DNA of 64,000 bases from Bacteroidales bacterium UBA5072 (lineage in GTDB: Bacteria > Bacteroidota > Bacteroidia > Bacteroidales > UBA10428): assembly GCA_002415855.1 (NCBI GenBank), contig DIAS01000050.1, forward strand, positions 58,912-122,911, given 5' to 3'. The notes under the pieces are model-generated. The model saw nothing but the letters and a program-made list of their open reading frames with translations, was not told where the DNA came from and searched no databases. The stretch's first letter is position 1. Each line of letters starts with the position of its first letter. Positions 47,915 through 58,598 of the stretch are shown piece by piece. The translations under genes were made by a program, and so were the position numbers.

Positions 47915-50098
47915 TTATTTAACAATGGTAGCCTTAAGGTTATGGATGATATCTCCCTGTTTAATCCTGATAAGATAGATGCCGGTGTTCAGATCTAAAT
48001 GTTCCAGGCGAATGGTATGCTGATAAGGTCCGAATTCCTTTTCCATCATAATCTGTCCTTGCGCATTCATCAAAGTCACCTCAACCGTGTAAGGGGAAAG
48101 TTCCCGGAATTCCAGCCAGATAAATGAACTTGTCGGATTGGGATAATTGATGACATCATCTGTAAAATCAGGTTTGTAAATTTCGTCAGGGAGTGTATCA
48201 AAAACAACCGGCATAATAGCGAATGAAGAATATATACCTCCAAGGGTGTAATCAGCAAGTGATTGCCATTGGTGACCATTATAAACATATGCTGTATTAT
48301 AATGGTCTGTCTGTCTGTTACTTGCCATGTAAGTGGAAAAGGTATCCTGCGGGGCAACATATTGCAGCTGATATCCGGTGAAAAATGTACTTCCGGTAGA
48401 AATTATTGAATCGAATTCTACGAAATTCTGATTTTCCCCGGCCAGGTCAGCCAGAGAGAATTCCTTTTGGTATAATACATTGCCCGGTACACTTTCGCCC
48501 TCCCATACCATGATATTCATCTTACTATCCGGTGTGGCAACAAAATTGTGTGCAACCTGCAACATCAGGCCCATCATTCTTTTACCGGCATCCAGTTTGA
48601 ACCTCTCAGCAAAACCTGTAAGATAGTCAGCATTGTGTCCGGAATAGCTACCCCAGGTAAGATCACCTGATTCCAGAACTAATGATTCTTCTGCGGTGAT
48701 ATTGGATAAGGTATCCCCCGTCAGCCAGAAATCCCGGTAAGGATCGAACCCGTCCAGGTACTCTGGTTGAATGTAAAGAGGATCAAGCCAGTACGCAAGC
48801 TGATTGCGCTGATCCGGATAATCATCCCAGCAGTGACTAAACATCTGGAAATAATCATTCACCGGATCTTCACAGGTTGCCATTCCACCGGTTAATGTAC
48901 CGATCAGGCGGTTATAACTGTCTAAGAATGCCGCTCCTGATGAACCTGCCTCGGTCGTTCCCGATTCCCAGTGACGTACCAGCCAATGTGTGTTGACATC
49001 ATATCCCTGTCCGAAATTTGTCACCAACAGGGGGTGTTCTTCACGACTGATTTTCTTTACATCACCGAAAGGATGGTGTATGCTATAACCTGATGCAGGT
49101 GCGTAACCCGAGATATCCCAACCGGCATAATAGGGTTTGTATGTAAAGGGAACCGGTTCCAGCAATTCGAGCAGGCTAAAATCAAGGTTATTGCCTGTAG
49201 CCCGCAAGGTTGCGCCGGAAACCGATTTGGCGATACTTCCGTCAGGGCCTTCACACCAGGGACTTTCATAATCAAAGTAAAAAACGGCTCCATTGGCAGA
49301 AGCTTCGGAGCTAATACAATGCTCCGCAGTGATCACATAGTTGATGCCGTCTTTCCGCGTATTATTCAGCAATGTTCCGGTACACCTTTCACCACCATCA
49401 TAAACAATCCGTACTACGGCATTCTTAAGCGTTTGGTAAACCGAATCATCCAGACAATTGATATCGACATTGCAGGTCCCGGCCGTTCCATACCAGCCAT
49501 CCTTTAGTTGGCCTTTACCACCTGTCTCGGAAAAATCACAGCCAATCCCCGCAATGGCAAGTTCGCCAAATGATGTGAGATAACCGGGGACCTGCATTTC
49601 TACAATAAGGATATCTCCCGGCAAAAAGGCCGTTGCCAGGAGGTTCACTGATTTGTTATTGATATCTGTAAAAGCTCCCAGTATAGTTTTACGGCCGGGA
49701 TCATAGAGAAATATCTTAACACCCTTATTCAGTCGGTAAGGAGAAAAGACTACATTCATCAGAGAAACATCCTTTGCATGAAACGCTGCTCTCCATATCC
49801 TGAACCCATTTGACAGTGTATCCCATATGCCTTCCTTCATCGGATTATAATCCACATCGATCATAGTCCCTGAACTGGCAGGCTTAAGCGGGATCTGCCC
49901 GTTTGAAACCTGTGTCTTTAATTTCATGATTTCAGGTAACGGCACTTCGTAAATGCTGATCTTTGGAGCTCCCTGGTAAGCAACGGCGACTGGATTTCCG
50001 GGCCTGGAAAGCTGTCCGTAAATCGGTAATGAATGGGAGCTGATGACAACAAGGACAGAAAAATACAGGGTAACAATGATTTTAGGATACCGTTTCAT
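47915..50098 (-). CDS. T9SS-secreted trypsin-fold serine endopeptidase (lysyl-endopeptidase-like)
   Basis: 727 residues. The signal peptide (about 1-29) is followed by a prodomain-like region (30-200) and a chymotrypsin-fold protease with H260 (VITAEHC), D307 (NLDFSLLEL) and S387 (TEAGSSGAAF), in the arrangement of Achromobacter-type lysyl endopeptidases. A beta-rich region follows, and the last ~75 residues are a type A T9SS sorting domain (YPNPTSSFIWLEF, LMNAQGQIM, LDLNTGIYLIRIKQG). It should be secreted and surface-attached or released. It lies between the BtuG-like gene and the TPR gene in a B12 locus but has its own -7 box, so its part in B12 uptake is uncertain. Confidence 0.92.
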   Translation of the reverse strand: MKRYPKIIVTLYFSVLVVISSHSLPIYGQLSRPGNPVAVAYQGAPKISIYEVPLPEIMKLKTQVSNGQIPLKPASSGTMIDVDYNPMKEGIWDTLSNGFRIWRAAFHAKDVSLMNVVFSPYRLNKGVKIFLYDPGRKTILGAFTDINNKSVNLLATAFLPGDILIVEMQVPGYLTSFGELAIAGIGCDFSETGGKGQLKDGWYGTAGTCNVDINCLDDSVYQTLKNAVVRIVYDGGERCTGTLLNNTRKDGINYVITAEHCISSEASANGAVFYFDYESPWCEGPDGSIAKSVSGATLRATGNNLDFSLLELLEPVPFTYKPYYAGWDISGYAPASGYSIHHPFGDVKKISREEHPLLVTNFGQGYDVNTHWLVRHWESGTTEAGSSGAAFLDSYNRLIGTLTGGMATCEDPVNDYFQMFSHCWDDYPDQRNQLAYWLDPLYIQPEYLDGFDPYRDFWLTGDTLSNITAEESLVLESGDLTWGSYSGHNADYLTGFAERFKLDAGKRMMGLMLQVAHNFVATPDSKMNIMVWEGESVPGNVLYQKEFSLADLAGENQNFVEFDSIISTGSTFFTGYQLQYVAPQDTFSTYMASNRQTDHYNTAYVYNGHQWQSLADYTLGGIYSSFAIMPVVFDTLPDEIYKPDFTDDVINYPNPTSSFIWLEFRELSPYTVEVTLMNAQGQIMMEKEFGPYQHTIRLEHLDLNTGIYLIRIKQGDIIHNLKATIVK

Positions 50099-50102
50099 GG
50101 CG

Positions 50103-50110
50103 CAAAACTA
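50103..50110 (-). promoter_or_regulatory. -7 promoter box (TAGTTTTG) directly before the protease gene
   Basis: An exact TAnnTTTG match on the minus strand, with only 4 nt between the box and the ATG at 50096-50098. Transcription would begin at or within a few bases of the start codon, giving a leaderless or nearly leaderless message. It suggests the protease can be expressed apart from riboswitch control. Confidence 0.5.
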
Positions 50111-50167
50111 CCAAAAAAAAAGCTAATTTTCGTAAGCTGCTAATTCTTAGCCCTTAGGTGTTGAGGA

Positions 50168-51253
50168 TCAATAAAGATTAAACACAGCACTGCCGGGTAA
50201 AATACCTACCATACCTGCTGCTACCTGATTGCCCGACTCATCATAAATCTTCATGGTGCCGTCGCCGCTCAGGCTGGGCTCAAAGACAAAGATATTGCCG
50301 TCATAAGGATTCACGTCAATGCCATAGTAACTACCTTCTATCATCGGATTTTCAGGGATTTCCGGGCTCTCTGCGTTTACCTTGTATACACCATCAGGTC
50401 TTAAATAGAAAATGCTTTCCCCGTCAGCCGACATCGCTATCCTGGGTGGAGTTGCAGTATAGTCACCTGCCATGCCTACCTTACCTTGCCAGACAATACT
50501 TCCGGGATTCGCCGGGTCGATCTTGATAAGCAGGGCATCAGTCTCTGAAATCAGATCATAGGGTGGATCCCAATTGTTAACTGCCAGTCCCTTGCAGTAA
50601 ACCCAAAGGTTGCGGTTTCCATCCAACGCCATATCCAGCGGAACTTTGCCCACAAAAATAGTATCTACCACCTGGTCGGTTGCCGTAGCAATGACACTTA
50701 TCGTTGAATCAGCAGCCCAGCCCCCGCTGTTAGCAACATATACAGCATCATTCAGCGATATCATTACTTCAGGGCCAAAGCCGACCTTTACGCTGTCGTA
50801 TTTTTCATAGGATGTCAAATCAAAGAGATATACATAGCCCTCCAGTTTACCGCCGGTCAGGTAGCCCTTGGTATCACTCACAGGCATGAAGTGACGCGGG
50901 TATGGTACCGGTATTGGTTCGGTGATGGTCCTGAAGGTCCTTAGGTCAACTATTTCCAGTTTCTCCGACCCGTTAACCACAATATAGCCGATTGTATCTC
51001 CTGCTAACGTAAGCGACTGCACAACGTCGCCGAGAGGACGGCCGTTGGCTGCATCAAAAATACCATTAATGATTACTCCCTCTGCAGGGTTGAAGTAGCT
51101 GATGGATCCGTTATTCGACTGAAAGAATCCTTCATTCACGATATAGATCCCGTTTGAATAATCCGTCACTGTGGAAGGAGCGTCACTCTTCTCGCATCCT
51201 GTCAGTAGGGACAGCACTAGGAATACGTATATATAAAGAACTGATGATTTCAT
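50168..51253 (-). CDS. btuG: BtuG-like beta-propeller surface lipoprotein
   Basis: 361 residues. The lipoprotein signal ends LSLLTGC. The mature chain is a YncE/DUF5074-type seven-bladed propeller with repeated blades such as NGIYIVNEGFFQSNNGSISYFN, VVNGSEKLEIVDLRTF, YVANSGGWAADSTISVI and SADGESIFYLRPDGVYKV. It lies 18 nt downstream of btuB under a cobalamin riboswitch. In Bacteroides the lipoprotein BtuG is a propeller of this kind, encoded beside btuB, that caps the receptor and binds B12 with very high affinity. I infer the same role here from fold, lipid anchor and position; sequence identity to BtuG was not checked. Confidence 0.78.
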   Translation of the reverse strand: MKSSVLYIYVFLVLSLLTGCEKSDAPSTVTDYSNGIYIVNEGFFQSNNGSISYFNPAEGVIINGIFDAANGRPLGDVVQSLTLAGDTIGYIVVNGSEKLEIVDLRTFRTITEPIPVPYPRHFMPVSDTKGYLTGGKLEGYVYLFDLTSYEKYDSVKVGFGPEVMISLNDAVYVANSGGWAADSTISVIATATDQVVDTIFVGKVPLDMALDGNRNLWVYCKGLAVNNWDPPYDLISETDALLIKIDPANPGSIVWQGKVGMAGDYTATPPRIAMSADGESIFYLRPDGVYKVNAESPEIPENPMIEGSYYGIDVNPYDGNIFVFEPSLSGDGTMKIYDESGNQVAAGMVGILPGSAVFNLY

Positions 51254-51271
51254 GGAAATATGTATTAAGGA

Positions 51272-53227
51272 TTAATGAAAGGGCCGTAATTTTTCTAATC
51301 CCACGCTTACAGACAAATGATATGATCTACCCGGCATGGGATAGGCCCGTATTACTTCATATGATTTATTGAGCAGGTTGCTTATCAGAAAATCCACTGT
51401 AAATTGATGGTTCCCGATATTCCGGTGAAAACCTGTTGTAATATCAACCACAAAGTATCCCGGCAGCCGAAGGGACCAATCAGCTGATTCCACAGTTTCG
51501 CGATAACCTGTATAGGCCGAAGAAGCCCCCAGCGTAAAACCTTTAATATTGCCTTCCAAACCGGCCCGCAGAACATGAACAGGAGCGTACATCAGCTGAT
51601 TTCCTTCAAAGAAGATATTCCTGTCATAGGTATTGATGATCACTGAACGGTTATAATTATAAATCACCGAACCCTTTAAACCTGCTGCTGTGGAGGTGAT
51701 ACCGAAATCAAGTCCGGTTTCGAATCCGTATATGCGAACCTTTTTATATTCAACAGGGGTGAGAGAATCGCGTATTACCCATTGAATCCAGTTGTCGATC
51801 CACTGAAGATAAAGGGTAGTCCTTACATCCAGGCAAAGTACCCTTTTCATATCCTTTCCTGAAGTATACTCCAGAGTTATTTCGCCTCCCCTGCCCTTTT
51901 CAGGTTGAAGTCCGGGGTTCCCGCCAGGATGCCAGTATTTTTCATTGAAGGTTGGTTTCCGGAATTTACTGGAAAACCCTGTGCGGATGACAAAATGTTC
52001 ATTGGCCCTGTACCTTACACCGAAAGTGTATTGCAGGGGTGGATTAAAGCCCTGAAAGAACTCCTTTCGCAAGCCTGCGTTGATGATCAGGTTGGTAACA
52101 TTGATCTTCACACTGCCAAATAAGCCATATTCACTTTCCGTAATCTTTCCCCCATAATTGCCTGAATTTCCAATATTCCGGTTAAAAGTAGCACCTCCTC
52201 CTATGATGACCTTTGAAGAAAAATAGTACCTGAAATCTGCCTCATTCATCAAGCGGGCGGTGGCAATTCTGGAGTCGATTGTATAATTTGTATCAGCTGC
52301 CGAGTTCTTATCGGTGTAATGCAGTTCATCGGAAAAATAGGCCGATTTTATTGCAAGGGCATACTTTTGGCTGATCTTCCGATAACTCAGATAAGACCTG
52401 AAAGTACTGTCTTTCTGCCTGGCATTGCTGGTTTTATTGGAACCCATCAGGGCTGGAATCTCAAGATCTTTATGCTGGTACCAGAACCCTGCTTCTAAAT
52501 GATTACCCTTATTCAGGTTTAAATAGACATTACTGATCATGCCAACGGATTGATAAGCATTGTGTTCAACCATAACCTCAGGAGACTGGCTTCGGTAATG
52601 ATCACGATACCGGAAGTTATTCTCTGCCCTGGATGTGATGGCAGAAATGTGTATTTGTAATTTTTCGGTACCTGTTCTGCAGGTGAGCAAATGGCTGAAC
52701 GACCCGAAACTTCCTACTTCCAGAGAATATTGTCCTGCAATTCTGTTATTCCAGTCGGGCCGGTTGCCCAGATTAATTGCGCCACCAAATGTACCGCTGC
52801 CAAACAGGGCACCTGAAGCACCATTGATCACCTCGGCCGATTGCATAAAACCAACCGGAATTAATGCCAGATCAGCCTGACCGGTAGTAGGAGAATTCAG
52901 TGGAAATCCGTTCCAGTTGACCTGGGTGTGATTACTGCCGGTTCCATGCAGCGAAACTGAAACAAGCGCACCATTGGCTCCATAGGTTCTCATCATCGCA
53001 GGGGTATGCCGTTCGAGTACATACCCCAGGTTCTTATGCCGGTTTAGCCTCAGGATGTCTGATTCAACTTCCTGAGTTGTTTGATCATCAGAAAAGTATG
53101 CTTCGTTACCAAGAGTAACGGTCACTTCAGGAATATGCTTCACCGGCAATTCCTGAGAAAAGCCGTTCCCGGAAAACCGAAAGGGCAAAACAAGAAAAAC
53201 CAAAAGGGTGATAATCTTCCTGACCAT
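51272..53227 (-). CDS. btuB: TonB-dependent cobalamin receptor
   Basis: 651 residues from ATG 53227. A frame open further upstream runs through the riboswitch and is not coding. The signal peptide ends near GFSQE. The plug follows (YVLERHTPAMMRTYGANGA, VSVSLHGTGSNHTQVNWNG, VINGASGALFGSGTFGGAINL), then a 22-strand-type barrel whose last residues (YHLSVSVGLEKLRPFH) resemble the closing strand. Cobalamin is assigned because a cobalamin riboswitch lies directly upstream and a BtuG-like lipoprotein gene directly downstream. Uptake would be powered by TonB/ExbBD, for example those at 57800-60781. It is the first gene of the B12 unit. Confidence 0.93.
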   Translation of the reverse strand: MVRKIITLLVFLVLPFRFSGNGFSQELPVKHIPEVTVTLGNEAYFSDDQTTQEVESDILRLNRHKNLGYVLERHTPAMMRTYGANGALVSVSLHGTGSNHTQVNWNGFPLNSPTTGQADLALIPVGFMQSAEVINGASGALFGSGTFGGAINLGNRPDWNNRIAGQYSLEVGSFGSFSHLLTCRTGTEKLQIHISAITSRAENNFRYRDHYRSQSPEVMVEHNAYQSVGMISNVYLNLNKGNHLEAGFWYQHKDLEIPALMGSNKTSNARQKDSTFRSYLSYRKISQKYALAIKSAYFSDELHYTDKNSAADTNYTIDSRIATARLMNEADFRYYFSSKVIIGGGATFNRNIGNSGNYGGKITESEYGLFGSVKINVTNLIINAGLRKEFFQGFNPPLQYTFGVRYRANEHFVIRTGFSSKFRKPTFNEKYWHPGGNPGLQPEKGRGGEITLEYTSGKDMKRVLCLDVRTTLYLQWIDNWIQWVIRDSLTPVEYKKVRIYGFETGLDFGITSTAAGLKGSVIYNYNRSVIINTYDRNIFFEGNQLMYAPVHVLRAGLEGNIKGFTLGASSAYTGYRETVESADWSLRLPGYFVVDITTGFHRNIGNHQFTVDFLISNLLNKSYEVIRAYPMPGRSYHLSVSVGLEKLRPFH

Positions 53228-53261
53228 GTTTGAATTTTGTTTTTTCCCGAACACAAATAAA

Positions 53262-53458
53262 TCATGGCAGGTCTTCTGACTTTCTCCATTATCAGACTGC
53301 CTTCCCGTCCTCTTTCTTCTATCGGAGCAATAGCTTCCCGGAGAACAGTGGCCGGTATGCCTGATAACATCAGGGAGATTACAGCAGCGGGAACTGTCCA
53401 GGATTCTCACCTGGTTCCCTATTATCCGAACGATTGTTGCGTCCGGAACCATAATCCT
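53262..53458 (-). ncRNA. Cobalamin (AdoCbl) riboswitch upstream of btuB
   Basis: Read on the minus strand, the conserved core is easy to see: GGGAACCAGGTGAGAATCC (53420-53401 region), then CAGTTCCCGCTGCTGTAA, GCCACTG ... CGGGAAG and the B12 box GTCAGAAGACCTGCC (53280-53266). These match the cobalamin aptamer consensus in order and spacing. Only about 38 nt separate the B12 box from the btuB ATG and no intrinsic terminator is seen, so translation control is more likely than attenuation. B12 binding should lower expression of btuB and the BtuG-like gene. Confidence 0.95.
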
Positions 53459-53460
53459 TA

Positions 53461-53468
53461 CAAATATA
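53461..53468 (-). promoter_or_regulatory. -7 promoter box (TATATTTG) for the btuB riboswitch transcript
   Basis: An exact TAnnTTTG match on the minus strand, placing the transcription start a few bases before the first conserved stem of the riboswitch, as expected. Confidence 0.6.
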
Positions 53469-53530
53469 GGAAAAACTTCCTTGCCTAGCTACATACGTTT
53501 ATCAACAGTACATAAGTCAGCGTAAAATGC

Positions 53531-53538
53531 TAATTTTG
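53531..53538 (+). promoter_or_regulatory. -7 promoter box (TAATTTTG) for the 53547 gene
   Basis: An exact TAnnTTTG match 8 nt before the ATG at 53547, divergent from the riboswitch promoter. If ATG 53547 is the start the message is almost leaderless; ATG 53565 would give a short leader. Confidence 0.5.
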
Positions 53539-53546
53539 GAACACTA

Positions 53547-54518
53547 ATGAACAATTTTCGGGTGATGAAAACAGTTTTAGCAGTTGTTATAAGTTACCTT
53601 TTTATGGCCATACCTGGTTGTTTTGCGCAAAAACAGGAATGGCTGCACTTGGAGAAAGCAGGTAACCGGGCAAAATTTAACAGCATGCTGTTCTCTGTTG
53701 ACTATGAGAACAATACAAGCTTATTGGGGATCAGCAGCAATGAGATAAAGCAGCCTTTTCTTGCGACGTCTTCCACCTTCTTCAGCAGGTGGGGAGCTGA
53801 TCTATCAGTTGTTGGTTATCTGGTAGATAATTCCGATGAAAGTTACGAGGACCTTACCGGGGAACTTGATCTGATTATTGGCTACACCTGGGAACCCACA
53901 AAATACCTTTCCATTTATCCAAGCTACTCACATTTCTTTTACAGTTCGAATTCCGGTCTTTTGAAATCGTTGTTTTCTGATGATCTCAGGCTGGATGCGG
54001 ATTTTAATTATAAATTCTTCAATCTGGGATTATCAGCCGGCTACTTTATGGGAAGCCAGAGCACTTTCTATGCTGCCCTGTATAATTACTACACTATTGA
54101 TCTTCAAAGATTTATATTCCGCGGGTTATCCTTAAGCATCCAGCCCGGGATCGATGCCAATCTGGGCAGTTATGAATACCTGAATCTTTATTACCTGGAT
54201 AAACTGAAGCAGAATGAATCATTTTACACCTATCTCTTAACCTATCCTGCAATCAGGAGATACGTTCTTTTTCAGATGAGGCAGAATCCGGGCCTCACAA
54301 AAGAGGAAGTTCTGGATGAATATCTGAGGGAGGTGGCACAGGATGACTTTAAGTTTACTTCACTTTGCATAAATCTCCCCTTTTATTTTATATTGGGTGA
54401 TTTCGGAATCAATATTGGATTATCGGCTATGGTGCCTCTGGGCATGCCCGATTATCTTTCAGACGAAGTCCAGTTCTTTTTCAATATCGGAATAAGCTAT
54501 TCGTTGATGCTCAAATAA
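53547..54518 (+). CDS. Outer-membrane beta-barrel-like protein of unknown function
   Basis: 323 residues (ATG 53565 would remove six). The signal peptide ends GCFAQK. The chain has a run of aromatic-rich amphipathic strands (LDLIIGYTWEPTKYLSIYPSYSHFFYSS, FNLGLSAGYFMGS, GLSLSIQPGIDANLG) and finishes in a barrel-like strand (FFFNIGISYSLMLK), with a helical insert near 230-265. I do not recognise the family. It stands alone, divergent from btuB and convergent with a TPR gene. A link to B12 uptake is possible only by position. Confidence 0.78.
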   Translation: MNNFRVMKTVLAVVISYLFMAIPGCFAQKQEWLHLEKAGNRAKFNSMLFSVDYENNTSLLGISSNEIKQPFLATSSTFFSRWGADLSVVGYLVDNSDESYEDLTGELDLIIGYTWEPTKYLSIYPSYSHFFYSSNSGLLKSLFSDDLRLDADFNYKFFNLGLSAGYFMGSQSTFYAALYNYYTIDLQRFIFRGLSLSIQPGIDANLGSYEYLNLYYLDKLKQNESFYTYLLTYPAIRRYVLFQMRQNPGLTKEEVLDEYLREVAQDDFKFTSLCINLPFYFILGDFGINIGLSAMVPLGMPDYLSDEVQFFFNIGISYSLMLK

Positions 54519-54523
54519 AGATA

Positions 54524-55255
54524 CTACTTGCACAATTCCCTGATGTATTCCTTGGCTTCAGGGTCACCCAGCTCTTTTGCCCTGGCGAGGTCAAGGCATG
54601 CTTTATCATCCATTTGAAGTGAGAAATAAGCCAGGGCCCGGTTGAAATAATAGTCGAACGTCTCTCCCTGCAATGCTATTGCCCGGGTATAATCATCAAT
54701 GGCAGTCTCGAAGTCTTTTATGGAGTAATGCGCATTTCCCCGGTCGTAGTAGCCATCAGCATTGGCCGTATCCAGGGCAAGTCCCATGTCAAAATCATGA
54801 AGAGCTTCTTCGAAGCGATTCAATTTAAACAATGCATTACCCCGGTTAAACCAGTTATCAGCAAAGCCAGAATCCAATTTAACGGATTGCGTAAAATCCG
54901 TAACGGAAAGCTCAAAATCACCCTGTTCATAATAGGCATTGCCCCGGTTGAACCAGGCATCCTGGTAATCGGGTTGCATGGTGATCAACCTGGAATAGTC
55001 CTCAACAGCCTTCTGAAATTCTTCCAGGTCAAACCATGCATTACCCCTGAGGTAGTATGCTTCGGGTCGGTTTTGGTTCAGGATAATCGCCTTGCCGTAG
55101 ACTTTTATTGCTGATTTCACGGCTCCCCGTTCCTGCTTTTTCATACCCTTTTCAAGCAGTTTACTGACAGTATCCTGTGAATGAACATGCAGTATGCCGG
55201 TCAAACCAATAAGTGCTGCAACTAATATTTTTCGCATTCCAATCAGGTTTTTCAT
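54524..55255 (-). CDS. Exported TPR-repeat protein, 243 aa
   Basis: The signal peptide ends HVHSQ (ATG 55237 at codon 7 is an alternative start). About five or six tetratricopeptide repeats fill residues 30-240 (AWFNRGNAYYEQGDFELSVTDFTQSVKLD and similar), so it is a periplasmic protein-binding adaptor. It follows the small Arg/His-rich exported protein by 10 nt, presumably in one operon. The partner is unknown. The repeats are similar in style to those of the 29183-30442 protein but are not an obvious copy. Confidence 0.85.
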   Translation of the reverse strand: MKNLIGMRKILVAALIGLTGILHVHSQDTVSKLLEKGMKKQERGAVKSAIKVYGKAIILNQNRPEAYYLRGNAWFDLEEFQKAVEDYSRLITMQPDYQDAWFNRGNAYYEQGDFELSVTDFTQSVKLDSGFADNWFNRGNALFKLNRFEEALHDFDMGLALDTANADGYYDRGNAHYSIKDFETAIDDYTRAIALQGETFDYYFNRALAYFSLQMDDKACLDLARAKELGDPEAKEYIRELCK

Positions 55256-55265
55256 TGAACAGGTA

Positions 55266-55595
55266 TTAATGATGTACGCTGCGCTGGCGGATCATTCGTT
55301 GTTTTATCTGTTGCTGTCTGATCGTTTTATGCCTCATATATGATCTATGTTTTTCCAGGGCCATTTGTCGGTTCAGTGTAGCCTGACGATGCCTCACCAG
55401 TGCCTGTGAACGCATTTGAATCATACGCTGATGATTATTGTCTTTTCTTAAAATGGTATAATCCCGGCTGTTAGGCCGAAGGGTCATGTTGGTGCGTTCG
55501 ATCGGTTTTGACTTCTGTGGTTGGGGCTTATCCTGTGCTGTCAAAGGTATTAGGCAAGTGCAGGCCAGAAATCCCGCTAGGAGTAATTTTTTCAT
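55266..55595 (-). CDS. Small exported Arg/His/Gln-rich protein
   Basis: 109 residues from ATG 55595, which starts a clear signal peptide (MKKLLLAGFLACTCLIPLTAQ). In-frame sequence further upstream does not look like coding. The mature protein is very basic and of low complexity, rich in Arg, His, Gln and Met (MIQMRSQALVRHRQATLN, MRHKTIRQQQIKQRMIRQ), probably one long helix or disordered. No known family. A TATTTTTG box (55709-55716) lies about 110 nt upstream. It is co-oriented with the TPR gene 10 nt downstream and may bind it, nucleic acid or metal. Confidence 0.65.
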   Translation of the reverse strand: MKKLLLAGFLACTCLIPLTAQDKPQPQKSKPIERTNMTLRPNSRDYTILRKDNNHQRMIQMRSQALVRHRQATLNRQMALEKHRSYMRHKTIRQQQIKQRMIRQRSVHH

Positions 55596-55700
55596 TTGAA
55601 GTCTGTTTGGTTTATTAGACATCAAAAAGCGAACAAGGTTTAAGCCAGGACAGAAAATAATCCATAGTATTTTATCAGGCTTTCCCCTCAAAATGCTTAA

Positions 55701-57725
<2,025 letters not shown>

Positions 57726-57748
57726 ATTTGAAGAAATCCATAAAAAAT

Positions 57749-57781
57749 AAAAGCCCGGCTCTTCGACCGGGCTTTTTTTTT
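57749..57781. terminator. Strong bidirectional intrinsic terminator between ligA and tonB
   Basis: AAAAGCCCGG (57749-57758) pairs perfectly with CCGGGCTTTT (57767-57776) around an 8-nt loop containing TTCG. Eight or nine T residues follow on the plus strand and an A-rich run precedes, which becomes T-rich on the minus strand. It lies 23 nt after the ligA stop and 19 nt after the tonB stop, ending both convergent units. Confidence 0.93.
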
Positions 57782-57799
57782 ATGCTATAGGCAAATGTA

Positions 57800-58579
57800 T
57801 TACTGCAACATAAAAATAACAGGAATTACGAACTGCTGTTTAACAGCCCGTCCACCTTGTTTTGCAGCGCCCCATTTGGGTGAAGACATGATCACACGAA
57901 TAGTTTCCTTATCCAGTGAGGGATCAACGCCACGCAGGATTTTCACGTCGGTAACATCACCTTTTGAATTAACAGCAAATTGTACCGTTACCCTGCCAAA
58001 TATTCCGTTTTCAACAGCTACCGGAGGATAAACCAGGTTCTTCTGGACCCAATCCCTGAAGGAATTGATGTCACCTCCCTGGAAAGTAGCCTGTTCTTCA
58101 ACGAATACGAAGGCAGGTTCTTCTTCAACAATTACAGGTTCTGCTTCTTCGACCACCTCAATGGTTTCCGGTACCGGTTCATTGGAAACCGTTTCCCTCA
58201 CATCATCTACAATAGCCAGTGAGACTTCTTCAGTAACAGTATCTACAACAACAGGGGCAGTATACCTGACCTGCTGCTCGATTGCTGCGGGAGGAGGAGG
58301 TGGCGGAGGAGGCGGTGGTGCATCTTCATCCGTTTTGACATTCTGCAATTCAGCTACCGTTTCCTTGACAAGCACAACATTCTTATCCTTATTCATGTAT
58401 GCTTTTACAAGCGGATAAGCGACACCCGAAGACACCCCAAACAATGAGATCAGGAATCCGATGAGGAGATATTTTCTGAACTTCTTACGCAAGTCATAAG
58501 AGCCGTATTCCCTGTTCCTGTTCTCAAATACAATGTCTGTGATGGTTACCGCTACGTATTTTTTCTCTTTATTGCTCAT
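57800..58579 (-). CDS. tonB: Energy transducer TonB
   Basis: 259 residues. One N-terminal membrane helix (about 33-55), a Pro-rich stretch (ten Pro around residue 95) with an acidic Val/Glu spacer crossing the periplasm, and a C-terminal TonB domain (WVQKNLVYPPVAVENGIFGRVTVQFAV, VTDVKILRGVDPSLD, IRVIMSSPKW). It couples the ExbB/ExbD proton motor to outer-membrane receptors. It is the last gene after exbB-exbD-exbD, before the terminator. Confidence 0.95.
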   Translation of the reverse strand: MSNKEKKYVAVTITDIVFENRNREYGSYDLRKKFRKYLLIGFLISLFGVSSGVAYPLVKAYMNKDKNVVLVKETVAELQNVKTDEDAPPPPPPPPPPAAIEQQVRYTAPVVVDTVTEEVSLAIVDDVRETVSNEPVPETIEVVEEAEPVIVEEEPAFVFVEEQATFQGGDINSFRDWVQKNLVYPPVAVENGIFGRVTVQFAVNSKGDVTDVKILRGVDPSLDKETIRVIMSSPKWGAAKQGGRAVKQQFVIPVIFMLQ

Positions 58580-58598
58580 GGTTCAAATAAATTTAACA

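Noticed and set aside
53228..53452. N-terminal extension of btuB into the upstream open frame
   Set aside because: This stretch is the cobalamin riboswitch; the signal peptide begins at the ATG ending at 53227.
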